Counted from the stretch's first letter, positions 1-10,272 are shown. The stretch is DNA of 64,000 bases from Bin80 sp026708685 (GCA_965200955.1 OZ241742.1:2852001-2916000), one strand, 5' to 3'. The notes: generated from the sequence alone by a model not told the origin. Numbers and translations: made by a program.

Positions 1-941
1 TCATCGGGGTAGACATCGCTCTGAATCTCCATCAGATCCTGTTTGTCAAACAAGCTCATCTGCGTTTTCTCTTGCTCGACCACCTCACGGATCTCCTGTT
101 TTTGCATGCCCGTAATCCAGTCAAACCCCACAGGGATGATCTCCTCCTGGATCTGTTTCTGCTTCAACAGTCCACGATCTCCGACTAGGATCACATGCTT
201 GAGTCCAAAGGTGTTCTGGAGCTTGGAGATCTGAGCACCAAGGGTTTTGATATCGGGTGTATTGCCAGGAAAGACTTCTACAGAGACTGGACATCCCTCC
301 TTGTCGGTCATCAATCCATACACAATCTGCTTTTTTCCTTTCTTCCTGTCCCGGTTATAGCCACGCGCTCCAAATGCGTTTTTATCTCCCTCCACGTAGC
401 TGCTGGTCACATCATAAAGCACCATTCCACCTTCGGTGAGATGTCGTTTGGCTAACTTGCATTCGATCTTGGTCTTGCACTCGGCCAATTCATCCATGGC
501 CTCATAGAGATCATTCTGGTCCACATACTTGAGGTCAAGTTCTTCATTGAGCGTTGTGATACAGCTGGTCTTGTCCAGCATGTCACGGGTCTGCAGCTTG
601 CTGGCTGGCTTGATGACGCGGGCAGCAATCATGCCGAGGACCAATCGTCGAAAGCGCGAATTCTTTGGCGCAATGAGTGATGCGATGTTGAGGTGCTTCA
701 TCATGTGGAGAACCACAGCAACATGCCCATGGTGCTTGGTGCTTTTGCTGTGAAGTACATCCTTGAAGGACTGGATGGCATGGCCTCCCCGCAAGAGGGT
801 CCGCAGTCCTTCCCGGATGTGTTCGGGAAGGTGCGTCACATTAGCGATGGTTTTTTTGATGGTTCTTTTGCCGTCTCGTGTGGAGGTTCGCACGAGCCAG
901 GTGGATGGGGAATTCCTGTTCGGAATTTCAGCTAAATACAT
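1..941 (-). CDS. IS1634-family transposase, 3' end cut by window edge
   Basis: The minus strand is open for 313 codons from an ATG at 941 to the window edge, with no in-frame stop. The translation contains MVLYDVTSSYVEG followed by GARGYNRDRKKGKKQIVYGL and, further on, FPGNTPD and VILVGDRG. These are hallmarks of IS1634-type DDE transposases (DDE_Tnp_1 fold): the first catalytic Asp lies in YDVTSSY and the second in VGDRG. The third catalytic residue would lie beyond the window. It cuts and pastes its own element. The visible N-terminal two thirds look intact, so the element may still be active. It bounds an island rich in other mobile DNA. Confidence 0.88.
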   Translation of the reverse strand, partial: MYLAEIPNRNSPSTWLVRTSTRDGKRTIKKTIANVTHLPEHIREGLRTLLRGGHAIQSFKDVLHSKSTKHHGHVAVVLHMMKHLNIASLIAPKNSRFRRLVLGMIAARVIKPASKLQTRDMLDKTSCITTLNEELDLKYVDQNDLYEAMDELAECKTKIECKLAKRHLTEGGMVLYDVTSSYVEGDKNAFGARGYNRDRKKGKKQIVYGLMTDKEGCPVSVEVFPGNTPDIKTLGAQISKLQNTFGLKHVILVGDRGLLKQKQIQEEIIPVGFDWITGMQKQEIREVVEQEKTQMSLFDKQDLMEIQSDVYPD

Positions 942-1037
942 GGGCGCAGATATGTTGATTAAAAATGAAATATACGACATAATATGCAATAAATAACAAA
1001 AAAATCAGGCAATGCTAAAAAAATTTACATGGGCGCA
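937..1037. repeat. 12-bp direct repeat at the transposase 5' end
   Basis: TACATGGGCGCA occurs at 937-948, overlapping the transposase start codon, and again at 1026-1037. It may be part of the element's end or a transposase-binding site. The other element end is outside the window, so the terminal inverted repeat cannot be checked. Confidence 0.4.
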
Positions 1038-1462
1038 CTTTTAAAAATGAATGTCGAGATCAAAAACGCATTAAAACATATGTTTAACCTAAATAAAAAG
1101 GCAAATTCAGACCAAAAAGCGGGGCTGAGGAAGGAAAAAAGAGGACGTTTTTAACAAAAAAACCCTGTTTTCAGGAAAAAATAGGGTTAAGTTCAGTCAT
1201 ATATCTCTTAGCGATTCATGTGTGGAGTACGATTATGTTCCATACCATATTGTTTCAGTATTTTCTCCCATCAACACAATTTCTTATGCAGAATATCCCA
1301 ATCATCAAAATTGCATCTCGCTATCTGTTGACGACAGATACAATTGGTTAGAGTCTGCTATTGGCCGCGATGACGGCCTCCTTACCTAAAACAAGCGGTG
1401 TGAACAAACCAGGATCCGTCATGTTAACTGATACATTGATCGTCATCAAAACACTTATTTTC
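1038..1462. other. Intergenic, AT-rich
   Basis: No coding sequence is recognisable. A weak 6-bp inverted repeat (AACCCT...AGGGTT) sits at about 1162-1190. The stretch probably holds the right end of the IS1634-type element and the promoter of the ATPase gene that follows, but no clear -10/-35 pair or ribosome-binding site is visible. Confidence 0.4.
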
Positions 1463-2593
1463 ATGGGTTCTAATTTCACTGAGAGGCGAGGACCCGCCGA
1501 ATATTTTCATGGACGGGAAGAGATCATTCACACCTTCACCAGTGTGCTTGAACACTACCGAACCCATAAACGGGGAACTATTTTCCTGATACAAGGAGCT
1601 CCCGGTGCCGGAAAAACTGCCCTGATTCATGAGTGCAAAAAGCGAGCAGAGAAGAGATGGAAAATCGCAGACCTTTACCCCAATGCCCTATGGAGCCCAG
1701 ATGACCTATCACACTGTCTTGGAAAGAAAAAAAGTGTACGTGTAACTGGTGTATCTGCAGAAGTTAGCGTTGAGAAAATCATAAAAGCGAACGCAGGATT
1801 TTCTGTGGAAGTGAACCCTATTACACTTACAATGATGAAAATTCTACAGGATGACAGGAAGCCACTCCTGCTCATTCTTGATGAAGCTCAGTCCCTGGGC
1901 TCAAAGGGGGTAATACCTGATGAGATGAGAGGTGTGATTACGAGTGTCTTGTACAAAATACACAACGGTCAATTAGGTAGACCAGTCATGCTACTTGCGG
2001 CAGGGTTGGGGACGGCAGAGACTGCATTTAACATGCTAGATATTTCACGATTTGAGGATGATTGTAGGGTGCTAATTGGGTGTTTAGATGATGAATCTAC
2101 TTGTGCAGTCATACGTGACTTTCTCGTCCACAAAGGGCATCTAAATCAACCACCATCTGGCTGGATTGAGACTATTGCAAACCGGACTCATGGGTGGCCC
2201 CATCACATCATATCCTATGCTGATCCCGCATCAAAATATCTCGTAGCCCATCAACACAACCTGACGGATGATGCACTTGAGATTGTACTTCAGAGTGGGC
2301 GTGATAACCAGATAGATTATTACAGAATCCGCTTGAAAGGTATTGGCAGAAAGAAGCGACAAATTCTCGCTAAAATATTTGCCAATGTCCCCTTAGAGGG
2401 AACGATTGATAAAGAAGACCTGATGTATGCAATCTTGGAGAAGTACTCACAGAAAGAAGCTGATGATCTGTTCAATCGTGCCCTTAAGCAAGGAATCATT
2501 GATGAAAGTAAGGACGGAGACTACGGCATTCCTATTCCGTCTTTTCATACTTGGCTTGTTGATGAATATGGAGTAGACAACAATCAGAATTAG
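1463..2593 (+). CDS. AAA-family ATPase, paralogue 1
   Basis: P-loop ATPase of 376 residues if started at ATG 1463 (MGSNFTERRG). This start aligns with the shared FHGR motif of the paralogues; the frame is open further upstream but not conserved there. Visible motifs are FHGRE near the N-terminus, Walker A GAPGAGKTAL (about residues 44-53), Walker B LLLILDEAQ (about 137) and a sensor-like LLAAGLGT strand. The C-terminal region ends in IPIPSFHTWLVDEYG and resembles a winged helix. The fold resembles the ORC/Cdc6-STAND-like AAA group (AAA_16/AAA_22). Three more copies lie at 4817, 8584 and 14395. Function is unknown; the setting among mobile elements and defence genes suggests a selfish or defensive role. 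The family recognition is firm, the role is not. Confidence 0.8.
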   Translation: MGSNFTERRGPAEYFHGREEIIHTFTSVLEHYRTHKRGTIFLIQGAPGAGKTALIHECKKRAEKRWKIADLYPNALWSPDDLSHCLGKKKSVRVTGVSAEVSVEKIIKANAGFSVEVNPITLTMMKILQDDRKPLLLILDEAQSLGSKGVIPDEMRGVITSVLYKIHNGQLGRPVMLLAAGLGTAETAFNMLDISRFEDDCRVLIGCLDDESTCAVIRDFLVHKGHLNQPPSGWIETIANRTHGWPHHIISYADPASKYLVAHQHNLTDDALEIVLQSGRDNQIDYYRIRLKGIGRKKRQILAKIFANVPLEGTIDKEDLMYAILEKYSQKEADDLFNRALKQGIIDESKDGDYGIPIPSFHTWLVDEYGVDNNQN

Positions 2594-3130
2594 GATAACT
2601 GCTCTTTAGCATGCAAGGCGTTGACCTTACACGCGAAGAAGTAAAATCCCTCATTAAAGGCAAGGATAAGCCGAAAGATTGTGCGCTCAGTCAGAAACAG
2701 TAGACGAATAGTATGGATAGATAAGACCAATGAATAGTAGAAGCATCTGGTGGTTACTCCGAGTTTTTGGGTACCCAATCTATTATTAAGAAAGCTAAGC
2801 GTAAAGTATTGATCAAGAATTTAGATCTCAGCACATACGGTCAATACCAATGAAGTAATGCATATCATTTTCATTGTTTTGGTAAAAATTCTTGACTCAC
2901 CTATCGCGGATGGAGTAAGGATACCTGAGTTGTTCTCGTGTCCAGTGTAGAAATGAGTTTTTAGCACTCCAAAACTTACCCGAAAGGTTCATTATACTCT
3001 TTCAGTAAATGTATCACTTAAAAAACTTCTACTGCGTTTTCCTTCAGACTCTTCAAAAAGATTGTATATCTTCGTAGCCTGAACAACCTGTTGAATCAGT
3101 TTTGATTAACGCAGAAGACGGGCGAACAGA
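2594..3130. other. Intergenic between ATPase 1 and the duplicated segment
   Basis: Short ORFs here have no recognisable content. The sequence just before 3131 has weak similarity (a TTCAAAAAGAT stretch) to that before 6491, so the segmental duplication may once have been longer. Nothing else is supported. Confidence 0.4.
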
Positions 3131-3493
3131 GGTGATTTTCCTTTTCGTGCCAACTCTCCTAGGACGCTTGGACTGAAGAGCCGAGCTACAGCAGAAGACT
3201 GAATCTCATTCGTTTTACCCATTCTAAGGGTTGGATTTGATGAATCAACACGTATAATACGATTACCCAGAAAACCTTCCCATTCTATTATATCTTAGCA
3301 AACATCCACCAGTGCCTTCTGAATCATCATGTTTGAATCGAAACCTTTCTCGGTTTTATAAACACTCTAAGATACTAATAATGCAGAAGAGTTCAATACG
3401 ATCTAAAAAAGTGAAACAATTCTATGATATCTGAAATCCAATGGATGGTCTATCAGAAGCTCTCGCTGATAGACTCAAAACATCATTTCCCTT
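3131..3493. repeat. Segmental duplication, copy 1
   Basis: About 363 bp match 6491-6852 with scattered substitutions and a few 1-base indels. Shared landmarks include CCAACTCTCCT, GACGCTTGGACTGAAGAGCC and CCACCAGTGCCTTCTGAATC. The right end (about 3441-3493) equals the last codons of the minus-strand gene at 6808-7422, so it is a 3' remnant of a second copy of that gene. The match stops abruptly at 3493, just before the IS110-type element, which suggests the insertion or a linked deletion removed the rest of the gene. Confidence 0.85.
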
Positions 3494-3561
3494 GAGGTCT
3501 AATGAAAAGCGGGCGCGTATCTTGTGCCTTAACTATCACATTTCATCAGAACTCTCTACTC

Positions 3562-4615
3562 ATGTACAACCATCTTTACTTGGGGCTGGATGCCCACACT
3601 CGCACATGTACCTTGGCCTCTATCAATGATAAGGGCAAGGTCGTGACCACCAAGACATTCTCAACATCGGAGTATGCATTGATTGATCATATCAGGCAGA
3701 TTCCAGCAAAAAAGAAATCCTTGATGGTGGAGGAATCTTCGTTGGCTGGCTTACTAGGACTTTACGTCCGCATGTGGATACGTGTATTGTTTGTGATCCA
3801 CTGCACAATGCACTGATTAGTCGTGGTAATAAAAATGATATTCAGGACGCAGTTAACCTTGGTCGATTACTTCGATTGGGAGAGTATGTTGAGGTGTATC
3901 ATAGCCAGCAAGATCATCGGATTGATTTTAAGATCGTTGTGATGCATTATTTGAATGTCCGCGACGATTGTGCTCGTTTAAAGTCCCAAATCAAGGCAAA
4001 ATTCCATCAGGCGGGAATCTTGGATGTGACGGGCACCAAAGTGTTCAACCAAACGCATCTCGAAGCATATCTGCGTCTTCTGCCCACTAAGAATCGAAAG
4101 TGGGTTTTTGACGATCTCTATCAAGATTTAGATGCTCGCGAAGTTCACCGAAACAATATTCTTGAGAAGATCAAGCAGTTGAGAAGCGGTTACCCAGAAA
4201 CCAGCAGTTTATGCGTATTCCTAGGGTTGGTCTTGTGGGTGCAAGTGTTTTCAGCACATTAATTGGGATTCCCCATCGATTTGACAGCAAATAACAGATA
4301 TGGAAGTACTGTCAACTTGGCATCCGAGAGCGTAGTAGTGGGGGCAAACCGTTAGGCTACAAAAGTTTAGACCGTTCAGGGTCTGGGACACTCAAATCCG
4401 TGAGTTATCTGGCTTGGTTGAGTTCAAAGCGAACGAAGGATCCCAATGAGGTTTCTTCGTTTTATGAGGCCTCATTGCAACGCACCCGAGCACGGCTCAA
4501 CACCCAACGAAAACTATTGACGGTCATGTGGACCATCTGGAAGAACGATGTAGATTACGATCCAGATCAATTGTATAGAATACCCGTGTTCCCGGTGAAC
4601 GCACAAACTACATAA
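3562..4615 (+). pseudogene. IS110-family transposase, multiply disrupted
   Basis: Three reading frames together encode an IS110-type DEDD transposase. The N-terminus at ATG 3562 reads LYLGLDAHTRTCTLA (first Asp) and continues to VEESS (Glu). After a frameshift near 3770 the next frame has RGNKNDIQDA (the Asp pair). After another frameshift near 4200 it continues as MRIPRVGLVGASVFSTLIG, the Transposase_20 helix-hairpin region. A TAA at 4292 interrupts this, and the frame then resumes through about 4612. Two frameshifts and a stop make it inactive. IS110 elements lack terminal inverted repeats, so the ends are inferred. It lies directly against the truncated duplicate at 3131-3493. Confidence 0.85.
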
Positions 4616-4816
4616 TATCACAATGTTGTGTATGGTGAGGAAACCTGCGGATCTGGGTAGTCGGATATGCTCCAGCAAATGGCTCATCTCTATTATGGAT
4701 AGAAGATCAATATCGAGGATAGCCTCCGACCTTAGCATGCTCCATAATAGACATTTTGAAACTTAGAAGTGTGCTACATGTTTACATCATGTACGGAGAA
4801 AAACACGGTTACTCTC

Positions 4817-6034
4817 ATGGGCAAAAAGAAACTTCCGCCCCATGGACCACCCGCTTTTGATCGAGGTCCTACTCCCCATTTTCATGGCCGAGTCCATATC
4901 TTGGATGAATTCAGCATTCTTTTGGAACGTGCGATGCGGACACATATGGGAACCACCTTCATCATACAGGGTGCCCCTGGTGCTGGGAAAACCGCCCTGC
5001 TTCATAAAATGGGAGGCGACGCTCCTAAACCATGGCAAGTAGTGCGTATTGATCCAGATGCACTATGGGACACGAACTGGTTAATGCATGCCCTCGACCG
5101 AGGTGGTGAATTCAACATCTCCGAGGTGACAGGGGGCGTGAGCCTTGCAGGATATGTTAAAGGTGATGTAACATCCGTCCCTGTTCTCAAAAACCCTATC
5201 AGCGTTATTAAACAATGGAATGCTCCGCTATTGCTCATTCTTGATGAAGCACAAACTCTAGCTGAGGGAAACAAACCGGAAGGCAAAGATAGAAGCATCG
5301 CGACCAACCTTCTTAAGCACATCCATAACGGAGAGATGGGAAGACCTGTCGTCCTACTTGCCGCAGGACTGGGAACAACACTGGGAGCATTTGAATCTTT
5401 AGGGCTATCAAGGATCGGATTAAAGTGTGATGTGAAACTTGGTTCACTGAGTTCCACATCTACCCGTGCAATCATTCAATCGTGGCTCACAGAGGATGGC
5501 AGATCAAAGGGAGATACCGCTACCTGGGTTGAAGAAATCGCACAGGAGTCGCATAACTGGCCCCAGCATATTGCAGCGTATGTGGAACCAGCCTTGAGGC
5601 ACCTCCAAGCACATCGCGGGCATCTTACACCCACAGGTTTAAGCAAAGTGTTGGAGTTGGGCAGGAAAGGATGTGCAAGCTACTATGAGCAACGTGTCCG
5701 CAAATTTGACGGGGACGATGTGATGTTATTCGCGGAAGCAGTTTTTGACATCGGTATCGGGAAGCCGTTCACAAAAAAAATGATCCTATCGAAATTCAAA
5801 GAGGAATATGGTGCAAAGAAGGCGGAGAGTCTATTCCGCAATTTCATAGAAAAGGGCATCATTGCCCAAGATGGTTATACGTACTCAATTCCTATACCAT
5901 CCATGCATGACTGGCTAAAGTCAGAGTTGCTACTCCATAAAGAACGACTTGGGAAACCCCCGCCATCACCACACCCCAACAAAAGCCGTGGCAAATCAGG
6001 CGGAGATGAGTCTAGATTTGATATGGAAAGATAG
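4817..6034 (+). CDS. AAA-family ATPase, paralogue 2
   Basis: Intact paralogue of 405 residues from ATG 4817 (MGKKKLPPHG). This start places FHGR near residue 24, as in paralogue 3; the frame is open to 4769. Motifs are Walker A GAPGAGKTAL, Walker B LLLILDEAQ and the sensor strand LLAAGLGTT. The C-terminal segment ends in IPIPSMHDWLKSELL, followed by a short basic, Pro-rich tail that the other copies lack. The gene is followed, as paralogue 1 is, by a copy of the 0.36-kb duplicated segment. ATPase plus downstream region therefore appears to have been duplicated as a unit. Biochemical role unknown. Confidence 0.8.
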   Translation: MGKKKLPPHGPPAFDRGPTPHFHGRVHILDEFSILLERAMRTHMGTTFIIQGAPGAGKTALLHKMGGDAPKPWQVVRIDPDALWDTNWLMHALDRGGEFNISEVTGGVSLAGYVKGDVTSVPVLKNPISVIKQWNAPLLLILDEAQTLAEGNKPEGKDRSIATNLLKHIHNGEMGRPVVLLAAGLGTTLGAFESLGLSRIGLKCDVKLGSLSSTSTRAIIQSWLTEDGRSKGDTATWVEEIAQESHNWPQHIAAYVEPALRHLQAHRGHLTPTGLSKVLELGRKGCASYYEQRVRKFDGDDVMLFAEAVFDIGIGKPFTKKMILSKFKEEYGAKKAESLFRNFIEKGIIAQDGYTYSIPIPSMHDWLKSELLLHKERLGKPPPSPHPNKSRGKSGGDESRFDMER

Positions 6035-6490
6035 CCTGCCTCTATACTGAAACTCTACCAATGAAATCAGATATCACAGAGCATTCTCCCATGCAGGGTG
6101 AAGTTGCCACACTCTCCAAAACCAAAGAGAGTTTGATTCAATCAAGTATTAGAGGCATTTGCAAAACCTTCGCATTTTAGTAGAAATAATGATCTGGGGC
6201 ACTTCTGGAACGTTTTTTGGATTTGATCCAGAGGTTTTCATTAGACCTCTATAAGAATATTGGAGGCAAGAAATTATTGAATCCGTTATCTCTAGTCCGT
6301 ATTATCCAAGAGCAATCAAAGCCAATTCGTGAAGAGGAAGCCCCGTAAAATTTGATTCGTCAGCACAGCTTTATAGGAATATTCGTGGCGGTTTTGTTTG
6401 CATTTTAACAATTCAAAAAGATCGTATAGGTTCACACTATATTAAACCTGATGCATTAGGTTCAATTCATATAGAAGATGTGCAAATAGC
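6035..6490. other. Intergenic with a truncated insertion-element end
   Basis: No gene is supported. An IS or MITE terminus lies at about 6152-6202 and is listed separately. The remainder up to the duplicated segment is unassigned. Confidence 0.4.
6152..6202 (+). repeat. Truncated IS/MITE end related to the element at 37248-37344
   Basis: GCATTTGCAAAACCT followed by ATTTT, GTAGAAATA and TCTGGG matches, over about 48 bases, the reverse complement of the right half of the small inverted-repeat element at 37248-37344. No partner end is seen nearby, so this is a solo or truncated terminus. Confidence 0.6.
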
Positions 6491-6852
6491 GGAGATATTC
6501 CTTTTCGTGCCAACTCTCCTACGACGCTTGGACTGAAGAGCCGTGAAACAGCAGAGGACCTAACTTCATTGGTTTTGTTCATTCTACTGGTTGTTCTTGA
6601 GGAATCAACAAATATAATACGATTACATAGGAAACCTTCCCATTCTATTTATCTTAGCAAACATCCACCAGTGCCTTCTGAATCATCATGTTTGAACGGA
6701 ACCTTTTACGGTTCTATAAACATTCAAAGATACTGACATCGCGGAAGAGTTTGATACGATCTAAAAAAAGTGAACCAATTCTATGATATCTGAAATCCTA
6801 TGGATGGTCAATCAGAAGCTCTCGCTGATAGACTCAAAACATCATTTCCCTT
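6491..6852. repeat. Segmental duplication, copy 2
   Basis: Second copy of the 0.36-kb segment at 3131-3493. Its right end overlaps the 3' end of the minus-strand gene at 6808-7422, which is complete here, so this copy shows the ancestral arrangement. Confidence 0.85.
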
Positions 6853-7422
6853 TCTTGTAATACTCAAACAGAACCGTGGAGGACAGATTCCATGGTGACG
6901 TTTTAGAAATCCTTCATCTACAAGGAAATCAATCAAATACTCAATCTGAGTTGGTTTCCATGACTGCGAAAATGCAAGCATCTCCACATAGCGTATCCAA
7001 TCTGGACAATTGAACACTGGAGCTGGGTCTACCCGAAATTGAAAATGATCTCCAATGTCAGGGCAACACCTCTTCATGTAGTATAACAAATGATCATATC
7101 TCTGTTCATCTGACATTGCTTCCTGCTCATGTATCAGGGTATTAAACCAAGTACCAAATTCAGGTATTGTAACTCCATCAGAACGCTGTTCAATCAGCCA
7201 AGTCGTAAGGAGTGCTTTATCAGAGTCTTTAAGATTGTATACTGAGTCCAAAGATGTAGATCGGAAAACATCATAGTAACCATTGACTCGTGGAGAATCG
7301 ATATGATAGGAATCTTTTCCTTCAAGGAATTCTCCAACCCTCGCAGGAGTATGCCAAATTGGACAGCGTCGTGCTAACATGGTTTGGATTCGTTTTCTTA
7401 AAATGATCAAGGGTATCTGCAA
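6808..7422 (-). CDS. Hypothetical protein with winged-helix-like C-terminus
   Basis: 204 residues if started at TTG 7422; the frame is closed just upstream by TGA, and the next internal start is an ATG giving MLARRCPIW. The family is not recognised. An N-terminal CPIW..P stretch may be the remains of a zinc-ribbon knuckle (CPIC in an intact form). The C-terminal 60 residues (PTQIEYLIDFLVDEGFL, then SITRKGNDVL) look like a winged helix-turn-helix. The gene converges on ATPase paralogue 2. A 3' remnant of a second copy survives at 3441-3493, next to ATPase paralogue 1, so the two genes may have travelled as a pair. Confidence 0.55.
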   Translation of the reverse strand: MQIPLIILRKRIQTMLARRCPIWHTPARVGEFLEGKDSYHIDSPRVNGYYDVFRSTSLDSVYNLKDSDKALLTTWLIEQRSDGVTIPEFGTWFNTLIHEQEAMSDEQRYDHLLYYMKRCCPDIGDHFQFRVDPAPVFNCPDWIRYVEMLAFSQSWKPTQIEYLIDFLVDEGFLKRHHGICPPRFCLSITRKGNDVLSLSARASD

Positions 7423-7553
7423 ATCATCACATCATCCTTGAGACAAAACCTTGTAGATAAAGTTCTCAGACGATGAATCATGATGACCAATACTCCCTCT
7501 CACACCCTACCTTACCCATTCATGAAAGATAACACTATAATATAGCCTGTATC

Positions 7554-8190
7554 GTCAAGTAGCCCGGGGGAATTTCACCCCCGGCCCTCACAGAACCGTA
7601 CGTGAACCTCTTGATTCATACGGCTCTTCCTATGTTAACAGTCTTCCGACTGCTCCATTTCCGTAACTTGCCTCCTCCCCTTTCGGGTTGGGCGATCAAC
7701 TTCAACGTCATAGGCCAGACCCTTCGCTCCATTCCCATTACAGAAACTTCTTCACTACTACGGTCTGGTCCGCCCCTGTGGGATACATTGGTACTCAGTA
7801 TCTTGCAGGTACTGCCCGCTTGACACGCTCCCTTTACATTATCCCGACAGGTTCCCACGTTCCATATAAGGGCCCGAATCGCATTCTCGCCATCTATATG
7901 CCGGAGGCCAGTTGGCCAGTAAGCAGGTTGCCGCCAACCTTATCCCAAGATTATTCCCCTACCTTGGTTTTGACTCTCGTCTATATCTTTTCGACACGTC
8001 ATCAATGGTTCATTTACATTCGACTCTACGATTCTCACCTGATAGATTTCTAACCCTACCTTTTCCCAACACGCTTACCACGACACCTCTTAAATGTCGC
8101 AGCTGTGGGTGGTTTACAACCCCCGCCTGTACAGCGATTGTAGAGGACCTACCTCCATCCCTTATACAGTTACAATATTTCGTCGGCTAA
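7554..8190 (-). ncRNA. Group II intron, apparently ORF-less
   Basis: On the minus strand the 34-nt segment 7626-7593 is a typical group II domain V. It starts GAGCCGTATG and ends CGTACGGTTC, with paired arms, and has the catalytic AGC triad at positions 2-4. Domain VI follows immediately: a GC-rich hairpin at 7587-7562 whose loop region carries GUGAAAUU with candidate branch adenosines. The 3' end is near GCTAC at about 7555. Upstream sequence (about 8190-7640) reads like domains I-III, with segments such as GTCGAATGTAAATGAACC and GAGCGAAGGGTC. No reverse-transcriptase/maturase ORF fits between them, so splicing would need a protein supplied in trans. The 5' boundary is approximate. Confidence 0.78.
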
Positions 8191-8583
8191 GTCATTGCTT
8201 ACCTCCAAATATATTTACGTGGCACACGAGAATCATGATCAGAGTGTTACTGTAGTAAAATGTACACTTTGAGGTTTCGATCGACTGTAAATTTCATGTG
8301 ATGGGTGGATGAAGTACTGGATAGGATTAAGATTCATATTCTTCGTAATAGGATTGTTCCATCCTTCAAAAAAGGCAATATAGCATGATAGAACATCCCC
8401 GAGAATGGAAGACTATAATCAAGATTCGGTATCAATACAACCCAGCACTCATAATCACTCATCGTCCAAGACATTACTTCTCCTGCCTTTGTCTTTCTTT
8501 TTCACGCCTGAGTAGGTCAACTTTTTTTGGCAGAAGGCAATCACTGCACAAGCTTGGTGGGGAACTCTTTGGTATCTCGTTGT
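8191..8583. other. Intergenic downstream of ATPase paralogue 3
   Basis: No recognisable gene. It may include the 5' exon side of the group II intron, but the exact 5' splice site could not be located. Confidence 0.4.
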
Positions 8584-9729
8584 CTACTTGTTTTTATCGC
8601 TTCCTTTAACATACGCATCAACAAGCCATGAGTGCATAGACGGCAGTGGAACAACGTATCCATCCTCCCCTTTCGCCGCAATTACTCCCTTCTCCATGAA
8701 CCGATCAAAAATTTTTTTTGCCTCTGCTTCCCCATAAATTTTTGATAGCGATGATAGTATATCTAAACGATCAAAAGCAACACCTGCGGGGTATCCAGAA
8801 ATGGCTTTGGCTAAATGTTTCACCTCGTCAACATAAAAACTTTTAACTCGTTGCCTATAGTAATGGATTCGTCCCTTCATTCCTTTCTCCATGACTTCCC
8901 TCAATCCATCGGAGGTCATGACTCCATCGTTTTCTCTGAGATATTTACCTGCTCGAATCGCATACGAATGTACATGTCGTGGCCACCGGTAGGTATCTTT
9001 TTCTATGGCATCAATCCATTCGGTTGGATCTCCCTTAGCCAATCCATCTTTAATGATCCAATCGCGAATCACCGCACGAGTAGACTCCTCACTCAATTCA
9101 CCAAGTTCAACGGTGTTACCATCACCAAACCTTGATATATTCAATGCTTCTAAAGCCGGCAATGATGTCCCCACCCCAGCAGCTAGCAGGACGATAGGTC
9201 TTCCCATCTTTCCATTATGGATAAAATCAAGTGCTACGAGCATATCTACTTCATGGCCAATAGGAGGCACATTTTCATATCCCAATACTTGAGCTTCATC
9301 AAGCAATAATAACAATGGCTTGCCTCTATCTTCTAACATACTCTTGACCGTGCGCTGTGGACGAGTACGTTTTCTCATCCATGAATAAATCCCTTTAATC
9401 CCAACCTGATGGACACTTTCTGTTCCCAAGTATTTTTGATCCTGATCCAACGAGTTAAGTAATTTGTCTGGATCCCAAAGTGCATCTACTCCTATATAAA
9501 CACTCTCCCATCCCTCACCCACAGCAATCGTTTTGCACTGATCAAGCAGTGCGGATTTACCTGATCCAGGTGCCCCATAGATCAGGTGAATCGTACCCTT
9601 TTTTGATGCCCTGACATTACATAGCATTTCCCGAAAGTCCATCAAAATACTTGAACGCCCATGAAAATATGGAGTCGCCCCACGATCCATCGCTCCGAAA
9701 CGGAACTCGGGATTCCTTTCCTTTGCCAT
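8584..9729 (-). CDS. AAA-family ATPase, paralogue 3
   Basis: Intact paralogue of 381 residues from ATG 9729 (MAKERNPEF), chosen because paralogue 2 has a similar short leader before the DRGxTPxFHGR motif; the frame is open to 9816. Motifs are FHGRSSI, Walker A GAPGSGKSALL, Walker B LLLLLDEAQ and LLAAGVGTS, with a C-terminus ending VPLPSMHSWLVDAYV. It resembles paralogue 4 most closely: both share AKGDPTEWI.AI, VHSY and ILRENGGVMTSDGL-like segments. It is divergently arranged with the PARIS-like operon to its right. Confidence 0.8.
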   Translation of the reverse strand: MAKERNPEFRFGAMDRGATPYFHGRSSILMDFREMLCNVRASKKGTIHLIYGAPGSGKSALLDQCKTIAVGEGWESVYIGVDALWDPDKLLNSLDQDQKYLGTESVHQVGIKGIYSWMRKRTRPQRTVKSMLEDRGKPLLLLLDEAQVLGYENVPPIGHEVDMLVALDFIHNGKMGRPIVLLAAGVGTSLPALEALNISRFGDGNTVELGELSEESTRAVIRDWIIKDGLAKGDPTEWIDAIEKDTYRWPRHVHSYAIRAGKYLRENDGVMTSDGLREVMEKGMKGRIHYYRQRVKSFYVDEVKHLAKAISGYPAGVAFDRLDILSSLSKIYGEAEAKKIFDRFMEKGVIAAKGEDGYVVPLPSMHSWLVDAYVKGSDKNK

Positions 9730-10272
9730 GAAATTAAAATTACTTTGCACAATAATCACATTATGAACCATCCACACTTTACTTGGTTCCCTCGCCATGT
9801 GAACCGTCCAAATCAAGCCATCTATTGATCAATCTAAAATGTTTGCACATCAGGCTGTAAGTTTTACCTTTACTCTGAATCAGTTCCTGATTAAACTCAG
9901 GGGTTGTTTCAAACCTTGTTGATCTTTTGGTTCCCTTTAATGCAACCTAAAAACATTCGTAAATAACAGTTCTCAGTTATTTAACAGTATGATTAATTTC
10001 TCCGCAATTACACATGTACGAAGTGGATATAACAATCCTAACCGATTCTGTAACCCATTAATATTGGGTCATGAGTGATCTGTATAGCTGTCCGTACAGG
10101 AATGACTACTGTTCAATAGAAATTGTGCCTGCCCGGGTTTTACAGAGTTATTAATTCATATTTGATCATGAGTGTTAGATTTGAATATTAATAATAATCT
10201 GTCTGTAAACGAACCAACCGAATCTTTATGAGTAACATAGAGGTATACAAGCTATTAACAATCTTTATATCC
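9730..10272. other. Divergent intergenic region
   Basis: Lies between the minus-strand ATPase and the plus-strand ariA-like gene and should hold both promoters. It is AT-rich, with an inverted-repeat-like CCATTAATATTGGG around 10060. No convincing operator was identified. Confidence 0.4.

Noticed and set aside
43..996. Several plus-strand ORFs at the left edge
   Set aside because: They are antisense shadows of the IS1634-type transposase, which is open and conserved on the minus strand.
7562..7587. GC-rich hairpin as a transcription terminator
   Set aside because: It is positioned directly after domain V and fits domain VI of the intron; no U-run follows.
7602..8190. ORFs on both strands at 7.6-8.2 kb
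   Set aside because: The sequence is structured group II intron RNA; the translations show no protein family.
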